Positions 1-7,785 of a stretch of DNA of 64,000 nucleotides are shown here, in pieces. The notes under the pieces were generated by a model. That model was not told the origin of the DNA and did no database searches. It was given only the letters and a program-made list of their open reading frames with translations. The stretch is from contig NZ_QGTX01000001.1 of the NCBI RefSeq assembly GCF_003182485.1, forward strand, positions 4,488,001-4,552,000, written 5' to 3'. The position numbers and the translations under genes were made by a program. Position 1 is the first letter of the stretch. Every line of letters starts with the position of its first letter. Source of the stretch: Geodermatophilus normandii. GTDB taxonomy: Bacteria; Actinomycetota; Actinomycetes; Mycobacteriales; Geodermatophilaceae.

Positions 1-58
1 CCCCGCGGCGCACCAGGTCGGCCTGGGCGGTGGCGTCCAGCTCTGTGGGCTCGGTCAC
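1..58 (-). CDS. Amidase-signature family protein, N-terminal end only (partial)
   Basis: A GTG at 58-56 opens a minus-strand frame that stays open to the left edge of the window. The 19 visible residues read VTEPTELDATAQADLVRRG. The ATAQADLVRRG stretch is like the start of amidase-signature enzymes, whose first helix usually reads AxxLVRRGEVSP; these enzymes hydrolyse amide bonds with a Ser-cisSer-Lys triad further along. Only the start can be seen, so the family call rests on this short similarity. The gene is outside the island and divergent from the tRNA, and is probably a resident chromosomal gene. Confidence 0.4.
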   Translation of the reverse strand, partial: MTEPTELDATAQADLVRRG

Positions 59-103
59 GCCCGGACGGTATCGACCCGGCCCGCTACGCTGGGGCGGCAC
101 CCC

Positions 104-177
104 GCGGGTGTAGCTCAATGGCAGAGCCCCAGCCTTCCAAGCTGGCCATGCCGGTTCGATCCCGGTCACCCGCTCCA
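104..177 (+). tRNA. tRNA-Gly (anticodon TCC)
   Basis: The cloverleaf is complete. The acceptor stem GCGGGTG (104-110) pairs with CACCCGC (167-173), T174 is the discriminator base and CCA (175-177) is encoded. The D arm contains TAGCTCAATGGCAGAGC, the anticodon stem CCAGC/GCTGG encloses the loop CTTCCAA (anticodon TCC), and the T arm is CCGGTTCGATCCCGG. It reads GGA glycine codons. The 3' 46 bases (132-177) recur at 57933-57978, so this gene is the integration target of the island and was regenerated intact by the insertion. Confidence 0.97.
132..177 (+). repeat. attL: 46-bp direct repeat inside tRNA-Gly
   Basis: This segment runs from the anticodon stem/loop to the encoded CCA of the tRNA and is identical to 57933-57978. 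The match stops at base 131 on the left (a versus c) and at base 178 on the right (c versus t), giving exactly 46 bp. Confidence 0.92.
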
Positions 178-354
178 CGCATGACCGCAGGTCAACTGGC
201 CTGTCAGGTTCTCTGGAGAAGCTCTGGAGGAGCCTCCGAACCGCCCGTTTGAACCCTTTCAGGACCCTTGTTCGCCGCTGCGTGGGTCATGAATGGGTCA
301 CGCCGAGCGGCCCATACGGCAAGGTTGCAGCCCTCGTTCCTCTCTCCTGGGGCT

Positions 355-377
355 GCGTGACCACAGTTGGGTCACGC
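355..377. terminator. Perfect 8-bp inverted repeat at the end of the first island gene
   Basis: GCGTGACC (355-362) and GGTCACGC (370-377) are perfectly complementary arms around a 7-base loop. The repeat overlaps the stop codon (374-372) of the minus-strand pseudogene, so a transcription terminator is the simplest reading. No T-run follows, which is common in high-GC actinobacteria. A palindromic protein-binding site near the island end is the alternative. Confidence 0.4.
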
Positions 378-935
378 GGTGAGCTCGAGGCCGTGCCGAG
401 CGGCAATCCGTCGCGCGATGTCCTCCACTGGCATCACCAGCCGCTCGGCCGCTGCCAGGGTGTAGACGACGAGGGCGAGGACGGCGTACTGCCACAGCGG
501 GGTCTGCCATCAGCCGGCGTCGTTCAGGAGATCAAGCTGCAGGCCGCCGCGCATGCAGGTGGCGGCGTTCAGAACGTATCGGCTGTTGCGGTGCTCGACA
601 CGGCCGCGAAACGTCACCTCCGGGAGGTAGCGATCATGCAGTCCCTCATACAAGAGCGGCTCTGCGTTGGGCGGGCGGGCGAGGTCGAGCGCCGTGACGA
701 CGAGCTCAAGCAGCGCGACGCTCGGCATGAACGAGCCGGGCTCGTGGCTCGATTCCGCGGCCGCCAAGAGATCGCCTACATCGTCGCACCGAAGCAGCCC
801 GGACGGCACTGCCTCTTGCGCCCGTCGGTGCAGTACCTCCACATCGACGCGTTCCTGATCCGACACAAGCACAGCGTCGCCGAGCAGATCTCCACCTCCA
901 AGCCATAGCCCGTTGCCACGACGGTGGAGGGGCAC
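372..935 (-). pseudogene. Hypothetical protein gene split by an in-frame TGA
   Basis: From a GTG at 935 the frame runs for 141 residues to a TGA at 512-510. It then stays open in the same frame for another 45 codons (WQTPLWQYAVLALVVYT... to ...HGLELTA) before the stop at 374-372. The downstream part has normal protein character, a hydrophobic helix followed by a charged amphipathic helix, so one gene of about 187 codons probably acquired a nonsense mutation. I do not recognise the family and no catalytic motif is evident. It is the first gene inside the island next to the tRNA, where an integrase would be expected, but nothing in it resembles a recombinase. A deliberate two-part product cannot be excluded. 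Confidence 0.5.
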
Positions 936-1428
936 CCGGGTCGCCGATGCGGATTGGCTCGGGGCGGGGACATGGGCCGACTGCCGTGGACCCTAAACGC
1001 AGGCGGCTGGAGGCTGGCGACACGGCGGCATGGAGTACATGCGAACACCCCTTGGTTCCGCAGACGAGGAAACGCTGAAGCAACGTCTCCTCGAGGAGGA
1101 GCCGCCGCGGAAGCCTGACGCGGAGGCGGCCTGAGACGGTGGTCTGGCGCCAGCCGTTTAGACGTCCTGAGCGGAGGGCTGGGCGACGGCTCTAGGTCCG
1201 GGTGGGTTTGAACCGACGCCGTCCGGCTCGAGGGGCAACCCCGCCAGGGCCACCCAAGCCATCACGTCTCAATGGCGTCGGGACAGTCGTAACCAGTGCG
1301 GGAGCGGCCCGCGGCAAATGCCTGCCCCTTTTCGGTAACCAAGAGCCGCGCTGCCCGTGAACCCGTCGCAGTCGCCTGCCATCCTCGTCCAAATCCTGGT
1401 ACGCGGCCGGAAAGAAGGGAGGTGCGCG
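936..1428. other. Intergenic, no gene recognised
   Basis: This is about 490 bp between the decayed first island gene and the HicA-like gene. Short overlapping frames exist on both strands, but none has a convincing start or conserved-looking sequence. It presumably carries the promoter of the downstream gene. Confidence 0.4.
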
Positions 1429-1791
1429 ATGGGTCTTGGTATCAACAAGGACTTGGAGCCGCTGGCGCGCGCGGTCGAGCGCCGCGGTGGCACGGTCACT
1501 GTGACCGGTAGCAATCACCTCCGCTGGATCCTTGGCGAGTGGACCTACATGACCGGTTTAACGATGAGCGGCTCCAGTGCTCACGCCTGCCGGCGAGACA
1601 TCGAGCGACATCTCGCCTCTCTTGACGCCCCGGTCGGCACGCATGTGGTCGTCGGCCCGGACGATCGCGGGAAGTTTGAGGTACACCACCCGAACGGTCC
1701 GGTGCGCAACGCGAACGGCTACGCACGCACCTTCAGCACCCGCGACGCCGCCAAGCGCGCCGCTCACTCGCTGGATCGAAGGTCTGTCTGA
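1429..1791 (+). CDS. HicA-like small protein with C-terminal extension
   Basis: The ATG at 1429 is preceded by a strong site, GGGAGGT, seven bases upstream, and gives 120 residues. The first half (LEPLARAVERRGGTVTVTGS, then NHLRW, and a polar helix near the end of the domain) resembles the HicA/YcfA double-stranded-RNA-binding-like fold. In that fold a conserved Gly-Ser/His region carries the catalytic histidine of mRNA-interferase toxins; here the equivalent is GSNHLRW. Residues about 85-118 form a basic extension (ANGYARTFSTRDAAKRAAHS). No HicB-like antitoxin is adjacent, so this may be an orphan or an RNA-binding protein without toxin activity. The family call is from pattern similarity only. 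Confidence 0.5.
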   Translation: MGLGINKDLEPLARAVERRGGTVTVTGSNHLRWILGEWTYMTGLTMSGSSAHACRRDIERHLASLDAPVGTHVVVGPDDRGKFEVHHPNGPVRNANGYARTFSTRDAAKRAAHSLDRRSV

Positions 1792-1986
1792 CCATCGCCC
1801 AGATTCCAGCCCCTTCGCGGATCTACTCTGAACGACTGCGCGGTCGCCGGCATCGCCTGCCTCGGCACAATGCGTGCCGCCGCCCGGCACCACGTCCAGC
1901 CGCCTGGACCGGCCGACGCCTTCGACGAGGTGCGGGCCGCCGGGCCTGTCCGCTGGCGGTGCGGCGGGCCATGATGTCGCCAGCAC

Positions 1987-3636
1987 TCAGCGGTGGGCGA
2001 TCTCGCCGGGGAACCACTCCTCTGGCCGGACTCGTCCCGCGAAGACCCACTCGCCCTCGAGGAACGTGGTGGCGGCCCCCGTGGAGTCCACCCGGTACCG
2101 GCCGCCGCCCGGCCGGACCGCCAGAAGCCGGAGCAGAACGGCACACGCCTGAGCGTTGCCGATCTCCGAGGCGAGCCACGTCCCGTCGGCGACCCGCTGG
2201 ACGCCCACCGAGGTCACCGAGTAGCGGGGCCCAAGACCGGGGTGGGGGGTGCCCAGGGGAGGGTCGTCGAACACCGCCTCTTCCGGGTCGTCGACCAGTC
2301 GGCCCAGGTAGGTGAGCACGCCGTCGACGTAGGTCGTCGCGTCTGCGTCCTCGTCCACCCACACCCGGCCGCCCTCGGGGCGGATCGTCAGGAACGAGTC
2401 GATCAGGCGAGCAGCGACGGGACCGGGCAACACCTCATCCAACGACAACTGGCCGTCGTAGGTGACCAACGTTCGCATCGCGCCGGAGAGGGTCCACACG
2501 TCCCCGCCCCGGGGATACGGCCAGGGCTCGCCCGGCGCGGGAAGGACCTGCTCCTGCTCTTCCTCCACATGGTGAGCCGCTCCTTCGTCCCCGAGCTTCG
2601 CCAGGACGCGCTGCAACTGCTCCAGCCGGTCAGCCGTGGAGTCGTGTTCGGGTTCGACGAGGGCACGGGTGAACGCAACGCTGCCCGCCAGGTCGTCGCG
2701 CTCGGATTCCGCCGTCGCGGCTCGTCGCTCCGCCTCCTCGGCATTCTGGCTCTGCTTCTCGAGCCGCTTCTTCAGCGCAGCTCGCTTCTTCTCCGACTTC
2801 GCGAGACGCTCGCCTTGTTCGGCCGCCTGCTTCTCCGCCAGCTCGAGCTGCTGCTGCAACTGAGTGGCCCGGATCGAACTGGCATCGGCTTCAGCGACCT
2901 GCTGGCGCAGGGACTCAGCCTTCGCCTCGAGGTCCTCCCGAGCGGCGTCAACCGCATGGAGCGCGTCTTCTGCCCGCATCCATTCGTCATGCGCGCGCTC
3001 GCGATCAGCCTCGATGGAGGCCACCTGTGCGCGGAGGCGGTCGGCCTCCGCGACCGCCTGCTCCGCTCGCTCGGCCCGCTCCTCCAGTTCCTGGATGCGC
3101 TCGGCCGAGATAGACGCGCCGGCGGGCGGCCGAGATGGCAGTGCCGCAGCTTCGTGGGCGATGTCGTGCAGATCGTCCACGCAGTCGAGCTTCAGCGTTC
3201 CGGCCAGGAGAAGGAGATGGCCAATGTCATTCTCCACCTGCCGGACGGCAACCGGTTCGTCCGGATGCGCGAATCGGTTTCGCACATCCACTGCATGCGT
3301 GAGCACCCTGTCCACCTTCGAGAAGGGGATGCCTAGCGCTGTGCGGAAAATCTGCCGCGTGTCACTCAGCTCGCGCCTGCCGAATAGGCACTGGGCGTAG
3401 CTCGACAAGTCCCGCCGCCCGAACCTGCCGCGCGTCGGGTGCACCTGGGTCAACCATTCTGGGCCGTACACGTGTTCGAGGTGCGGCCGCATTCGAGCGT
3501 GCAAAGCGTCTCCGAGGAGCAGCAGCCCCCGGTCGATCAGGGCACGACCACGAGCTTCGATCCGGTCCTCGAGGCTTTCATTGCTCTGCACTGCATCAGT
3601 GTCATTCCACGGTGACGTCCTGATGCCGTTCGACAC
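1987..3636 (-). CDS. HEPN (Swt1-like) domain and coiled-coil protein
   Basis: The protein has 549 residues. The N-terminal 150 residues look like the Swt1-family HEPN domain: a helical bundle beginning ALIDRGLLLLGDALHARM and ending VDVRNRFAHPDEP, with the RNase-type motif R-x4-H at RNRFAH (residues 119-124). HEPN domains with this motif commonly cut RNA in toxin-antitoxin and abortive-infection systems. Residues about 170-320 are a long, highly charged coiled coil. The C-terminal 190 residues repeat a WVFAGRV/TYLGRLV-like beta-rich unit twice and may be a sensor or interaction region. The gene is divergent from mcrB with 128 bp between the starts, so the two units may share a regulatory region. 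RNase activity is inferred from the motif. Confidence 0.7.
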   Translation of the reverse strand: MSNGIRTSPWNDTDAVQSNESLEDRIEARGRALIDRGLLLLGDALHARMRPHLEHVYGPEWLTQVHPTRGRFGRRDLSSYAQCLFGRRELSDTRQIFRTALGIPFSKVDRVLTHAVDVRNRFAHPDEPVAVRQVENDIGHLLLLAGTLKLDCVDDLHDIAHEAAALPSRPPAGASISAERIQELEERAERAEQAVAEADRLRAQVASIEADRERAHDEWMRAEDALHAVDAAREDLEAKAESLRQQVAEADASSIRATQLQQQLELAEKQAAEQGERLAKSEKKRAALKKRLEKQSQNAEEAERRAATAESERDDLAGSVAFTRALVEPEHDSTADRLEQLQRVLAKLGDEGAAHHVEEEQEQVLPAPGEPWPYPRGGDVWTLSGAMRTLVTYDGQLSLDEVLPGPVAARLIDSFLTIRPEGGRVWVDEDADATTYVDGVLTYLGRLVDDPEEAVFDDPPLGTPHPGLGPRYSVTSVGVQRVADGTWLASEIGNAQACAVLLRLLAVRPGGGRYRVDSTGAATTFLEGEWVFAGRVRPEEWFPGEIAHR

Positions 3637-3764
3637 TCCTCGACCACCCGAACGTGCTGCAGTCGATGGCGCTGCCCCGCAACTGTGCAGGTCGGTGGCA
3701 CCACGCCTCCCTGCGGTGGTGATCCAACGGCACCCGGGATCCGCTGTGCGGGGAGACTGGTGGA

Positions 3765-5969
3765 GTGAACGGTGGTGAGGAGACGACGGATCCGACGCCG
3801 CACGTGCTGGGCCAGGTGCGGACCACCTTCGGCGACCAGTTCGTGGCCGGCCGCGCGCTCGCGGAGCAGGAAGCCGTGGCCCTGCTGAACAGCCGCGCGG
3901 GCTCCCTAGACCGGGACGAGGCGATGCGTCTCGGGCAACTGTTCAACACCCACGAGCTGGCCGGCCGGGTGCGCCAGGACCGGTTCTCCCCCGCGTTCGC
4001 CGGGGCGACGATGCAGAGGGTCACCGAGGACCTCGACCGGTTCAACGAGGTCGTGGTCGACCTGTGGACGGCGGACCTAGACGCGGCGCTGGACACGCTC
4101 GGGGGGATCCTCGGCGACCGGTCCCGCCTGTCCGGCGCCGGGTCGTCGCTGCCCAGCATGTTGCTCTATCTGCGCGATCCAGACCGGTTCGGGGTGTGCA
4201 TCAACGCCACCATGCGTGGGCTCGCCGCCGCCCTCCGCTGCCCGCCGTTCCGCGCCGACGGCCGCGTGGAGTACGAGCGGTTCTGCGAGTCGCTCATCGA
4301 GTGGCGGACGCGCTACGACGTCGCGCCGCAGGAGGCCGATGCGATCTTGACCGGGCTGTGGCGCAGCGCCCGAGACGAGCGCACTGGGTCCGGCACCATC
4401 ACACCGTTCGGGCAGGCGCCCCTGAAGTTCCTGGCGGATCTGTCCGCGAACAACAACGGCGCCTGGATGCAGGCGAACCAGGTCCGCTACCGCACCGAGC
4501 TTCGTCAGCCGTTCGTCCAGCTGCTCGAGCAGGTCGCCGAAAGGCATCTGCGGGAACTGGACCCGCAGCTGGACACGGCGGTGAAGACCAACCGCGTCCT
4601 GGCCTCCATCCGTAAGCGGTTCCCCGACGAGCAGGGCGAGTACTACCCGTACCTGTGGGGGGCGTTCAGCCGAGGCCGCAAGCAGGAAGACGTCCAGCTC
4701 GCCGTGTTCGTGCAGCCGGGAGCACTGGAGGTGTCCCTGTTCTTGGGATCGGCCACCGGCGAGCAGCGGGAACGACTGAAGACCGCCCTGACCACCAGGG
4801 CCGACGAGCTTTTCGCTTCCGTCGCGCCTCAGCTCGACTGGCTCACCTGGGAGACCCAGGACCGCGAGCACCCGCTCGACGAGGCGCCGCGGCAACTCCC
4901 CGTCGGAGACGCCCGAGGTATGCGAGCGTGGTTCGATGCCGGCGGAACATCGATCAAGTGGACGATCCCGGCGGGTGATGCACGCCTCGACGACCCGCAG
5001 CTCGCCGACGAGATCGGGAGGCTGTTCCGGGCCCTGCATCCGCTCGCCGCCGCAGCGTGGGGCGACCAGGTAGTGGTGCCGATCGACGCCGAGCTCGAGG
5101 CTAGCGGAGACGAGCCCGGCCAGCGGCTGTCAGCCGAGCGCATCGCGGAAGCCTGCTACCTGCCCGCCGAGCTCATCGATGAGTGGGTCGGCGCCCTGAC
5201 GACCATGCGGCAGGGGCTCTTCTACGGACCGCCGGGAACCGGGAAGACCTATGTGGCCACCACCCTCGCCGAGCACCTCGCCACCTCCGCCGAGCACATC
5301 GAGTTGGTGCAGTTCCACTCCGCCTACTCCTACGAGGACTTCATCGAGGGGCTGCGCCCCGACATCACCGCTGACAGCGGTGCGCTCCGCTACACCGTCC
5401 GCCCCGGGCTGTTCCAGGAGCTGTGCACGAAAGCGCGTGCCGCGGCCAGTGACACGTTCGTGCTGATCATCGACGAGATGAACCGTGCCGACGTCGCCGC
5501 GGTGTTCGGTGAGCTGCTGCTCCTGCTCGAGTACCGCGGTAGCCGATCGGTGCTGCTGCCCTACTCCCAGCGCCGGTTCTCGGTGCCCCGCAACCTCGTC
5601 GTGCTCGGCACCATGAACACCGCCGACCGCAGCCTCGCCCTCGTCGACTTCGCGTTGCGCCGCCGGTTCAACGCTTTTCCGCTCGGCCCGAGCCGCGACG
5701 TGTTGGCACGGTGGGCGAAGGCCCATCCCGACGTCGACGGAGACCTGGTCGTCAGTCTGTTCGACCTGGTCCTCGACCGCGTCGGACCGGACAGCCCCGT
5801 CGCGCCCGGCCACTCGTACTGGATGGTGAATGACGCCGACGCGGTCACCGCGGAGCGGATCTGGTCGTACCAGGTGTGGCCCTACCTCGCCGAGCACTGG
5901 TTCGAACAGCCGCAGCAGCTCGCCGCACTCGACCAGGACGTCCGGGCGCTGATCGCCGAACGAAGCTGA
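3765..5969 (+). CDS. mcrB: McrB-type AAA+ GTPase subunit of a modification-dependent restriction system
   Basis: The protein has 734 residues. The C-terminal half is an McrB AAA+ motor: Walker A GPPGTGKT (488-495), Walker B LIIDEMNRAD (about 567-576), the McrB signature MNTADRS (617-623) and the LRRRF sensor/arginine region (631-635). McrB uses GTP to translocate DNA and drive the McrC nuclease against modified, usually phage, DNA. The N-terminal 480 residues differ between homologues and normally read the modified base; here residues about 280-380 (RKRFPDEQGEYYPYLWGAFS onward) resemble a DUF2461-like fold. The start is a GTG at 3765. The stop is one base from the mcrC start, so the two are co-translated. 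The target modification cannot be told from sequence. Confidence 0.9.
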   Translation: MNGGEETTDPTPHVLGQVRTTFGDQFVAGRALAEQEAVALLNSRAGSLDRDEAMRLGQLFNTHELAGRVRQDRFSPAFAGATMQRVTEDLDRFNEVVVDLWTADLDAALDTLGGILGDRSRLSGAGSSLPSMLLYLRDPDRFGVCINATMRGLAAALRCPPFRADGRVEYERFCESLIEWRTRYDVAPQEADAILTGLWRSARDERTGSGTITPFGQAPLKFLADLSANNNGAWMQANQVRYRTELRQPFVQLLEQVAERHLRELDPQLDTAVKTNRVLASIRKRFPDEQGEYYPYLWGAFSRGRKQEDVQLAVFVQPGALEVSLFLGSATGEQRERLKTALTTRADELFASVAPQLDWLTWETQDREHPLDEAPRQLPVGDARGMRAWFDAGGTSIKWTIPAGDARLDDPQLADEIGRLFRALHPLAAAAWGDQVVVPIDAELEASGDEPGQRLSAERIAEACYLPAELIDEWVGALTTMRQGLFYGPPGTGKTYVATTLAEHLATSAEHIELVQFHSAYSYEDFIEGLRPDITADSGALRYTVRPGLFQELCTKARAAASDTFVLIIDEMNRADVAAVFGELLLLLEYRGSRSVLLPYSQRRFSVPRNLVVLGTMNTADRSLALVDFALRRRFNAFPLGPSRDVLARWAKAHPDVDGDLVVSLFDLVLDRVGPDSPVAPGHSYWMVNDADAVTAERIWSYQVWPYLAEHWFEQPQQLAALDQDVRALIAERS

Positions 5970-5970
5970 C

Positions 5971-7185
5971 GTGCTCGAGCTGCGCGAGTACGAGACACGC
6001 ACTGTCGCGTTGACGCCCCAGCAGGCCGTCAAGCTGGCCCGGCTGACCCGGGGCGCCCGCACCGACAGCGCCGAGCCGCGGGTGATCCAGCAGGTCACAC
6101 CGTCGTCCCAGCCAGGGCACTACGACGTCCAGCCCGGCCCGTTCGTCGGCCGGTTCACGCTGCGCTCCGGCCTGACCGTCGACATCGCCAGCCGGTTCCC
6201 GTTCACCGACCTACTCGAAGTGCTGCGGATCGCCGCACGCCACCCCACCGTGCTGCACGAGACGGCCACCCCGTTCCACGCCGGGCGCGGGCTGCTCGAT
6301 CTCATCGCCACCGCGTTCGCCCGCGAGCTTCGCGGCATCGTCGGGTTCGGGCTCGCGAAGGCGTACGTCACCCGGACGTTCACCCGGCCGCCCTATCCCG
6401 GGGTCCCTGACGCCACCGCCCACCTCGCACGACATCTGGGCAGGCCGGACCGACTCATCACGCGCGCGCGGCGGCAGACCGTCGACATCCCGGCGAACCA
6501 GGTGCTAGCCGCCACGCACCGGACGCTGGTCAGCCAGACCTACAAGGACCCACAGCTGACCGTGCGGCTGCGCGCGCTGGCGCCGGCCCTCACCGGCATC
6601 ACCGCAGTGGCCGATCCCCAAAGCCTGCTCGACCTTGCCCGGCGCACCATGCCGGGCCGCTACCGGGAGGCAATGGGGCTCGCCGCCCTGATCCTCAGTG
6701 GGTGCAGCACACTGCCCGCCGGCAGCGACGCCGGAGGCGTCAGCGTGCTCTTCAACATGACGAAGGTCTGGGAGTCCTTCGTGCACGCGGCGTTGGCGCC
6801 GACCCTGCCGCCCGGTCATCAGCTCGCGGTCCAGCACCCGGTGATCCTGAGCACCGACGGGACGAACATCGCCGCAGCCGCCGACCTCGTAGAGCTGGGG
6901 CCGGATCGCAGCCCGGTCGCGCTCTACGACGCGAAGTACAAGCCGTGGGGAGCGAAGCCCAGCACGGACGAGATCTACCAAGTCGTCACCTACGCCTACC
7001 GGCTCGGTCTCCGCACCGCCACGCTCGTCTACCCCGGCCGCGGGGAGCACAGCGAGGTCGGCATCGGCTGGTACCGCGTCCGCACGATCGGACTGGCGGT
7101 ACTCACGCCCCGCGTCCCGCCCGTTCCTGCGCCGGCACCACTACTACGTGATGGTCGGGGTGCACAGCGGCGAGCCGTTTCGTGA
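5971..7185 (+). CDS. mcrC: McrC-type nuclease subunit
   Basis: The protein has 404 residues and starts with GTG one base after the mcrB stop. The N-terminal 200 residues are the McrC adaptor that docks on the McrB hexamer. The signature FNMTKVWESFV (261-271) matches the F-x-x-x-x-x-W/F-E-x-F-V hallmark of McrC proteins. The PD-(D/E)xK nuclease follows: AAAADLVELG (D305) and ALYDAKYK (D320, K322), then YQVVTYAYRL. All catalytic residues are present, so the McrBC pair appears functional. The last 30 residues are Pro/Arg-rich and may be disordered. Confidence 0.9.
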   Translation: MLELREYETRTVALTPQQAVKLARLTRGARTDSAEPRVIQQVTPSSQPGHYDVQPGPFVGRFTLRSGLTVDIASRFPFTDLLEVLRIAARHPTVLHETATPFHAGRGLLDLIATAFARELRGIVGFGLAKAYVTRTFTRPPYPGVPDATAHLARHLGRPDRLITRARRQTVDIPANQVLAATHRTLVSQTYKDPQLTVRLRALAPALTGITAVADPQSLLDLARRTMPGRYREAMGLAALILSGCSTLPAGSDAGGVSVLFNMTKVWESFVHAALAPTLPPGHQLAVQHPVILSTDGTNIAAAADLVELGPDRSPVALYDAKYKPWGAKPSTDEIYQVVTYAYRLGLRTATLVYPGRGEHSEVGIGWYRVRTIGLAVLTPRVPPVPAPAPLLRDGRGAQRRAVS

Positions 7186-7785
7186 GGCCCCGCGGGTCCT
7201 CCCCAGGGGCCTTGGCGGCACGGCGCAGGAGCCCTAACCTGCTCGCGACGCGCCAGCGGAGTAGAACCCAAGGCCTTCACCGGTCGGCACGCTTCTGCGG
7301 CCAGTATTGCCCGGGCCGGCATCTGCCCGAACGTCCTCGTTGCAGAGATTGCGACCGGTGACAGAGTCTCACGAGCGGACGCGCCAGGTTGAGCAGGACC
7401 TGCGGAAGCGCCGGCGAAAGTACCAACTACCGGCCACTGGTGCACCACGGTGGGTCGGCATGCTCGAAGACATCGATCTGATTTCCAATTGCCGCGCGAA
7501 ACGACGCGGGGCTGGTCCCGTCCGCTGCTGAGCGTGGTCACTCGCCCGCTTGTGACGACTTCGTCCCGGCCGGGCTTCGCAGGACTCGTCGGGCTTGACA
7601 CCGGATCCTGGACAGCCTGACCGCCCTCGGCCTTCGGGCGTCCTAATCTATTTGCTTATTTGTCTGACTCGTTCAGGTCCGGCCGCCCGTGTCGACCTTG
7701 TCAGGAACGGTCGAGTGCTGTTCTATCGAGGACCCCCAGGGCGCCATTCGGGTCCTCTGGTGCATGGTTCGGGAACGGGGTGTTC
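7186..7785. other. Intergenic, holds at most a doubtful small ORF
   Basis: This is about 600 bp between mcrC and the next operon. A GTG at 7358 opens a 57-codon basic frame to 7531 (VTESHERTRQVEQDLRKRRR onward), with no clear ribosome binding site and no recognisable domain. I do not count it as a gene with confidence. The stretch should contain the promoter of the downstream two-gene operon; AT-rich sequence at about 7640-7665 is a plausible location. Confidence 0.35.

Noticed and set aside
286-301. GTCAT and GTCAC 11 bp apart near the left island end, resembling the iterons.
   Set aside because: Only two units, no third at the expected position, and no associated gene start; probably chance.
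249-908. A 219-codon plus-strand frame next to the tRNA.
   Set aside because: It is the mirror of the minus-strand gene at 372-935, has low-quality composition and no ribosome binding site.
1993-3336. A 447-codon plus-strand frame opposite the HEPN gene.
   Set aside because: Antisense of the coiled-coil region; Leu/Arg-rich with no start signal.
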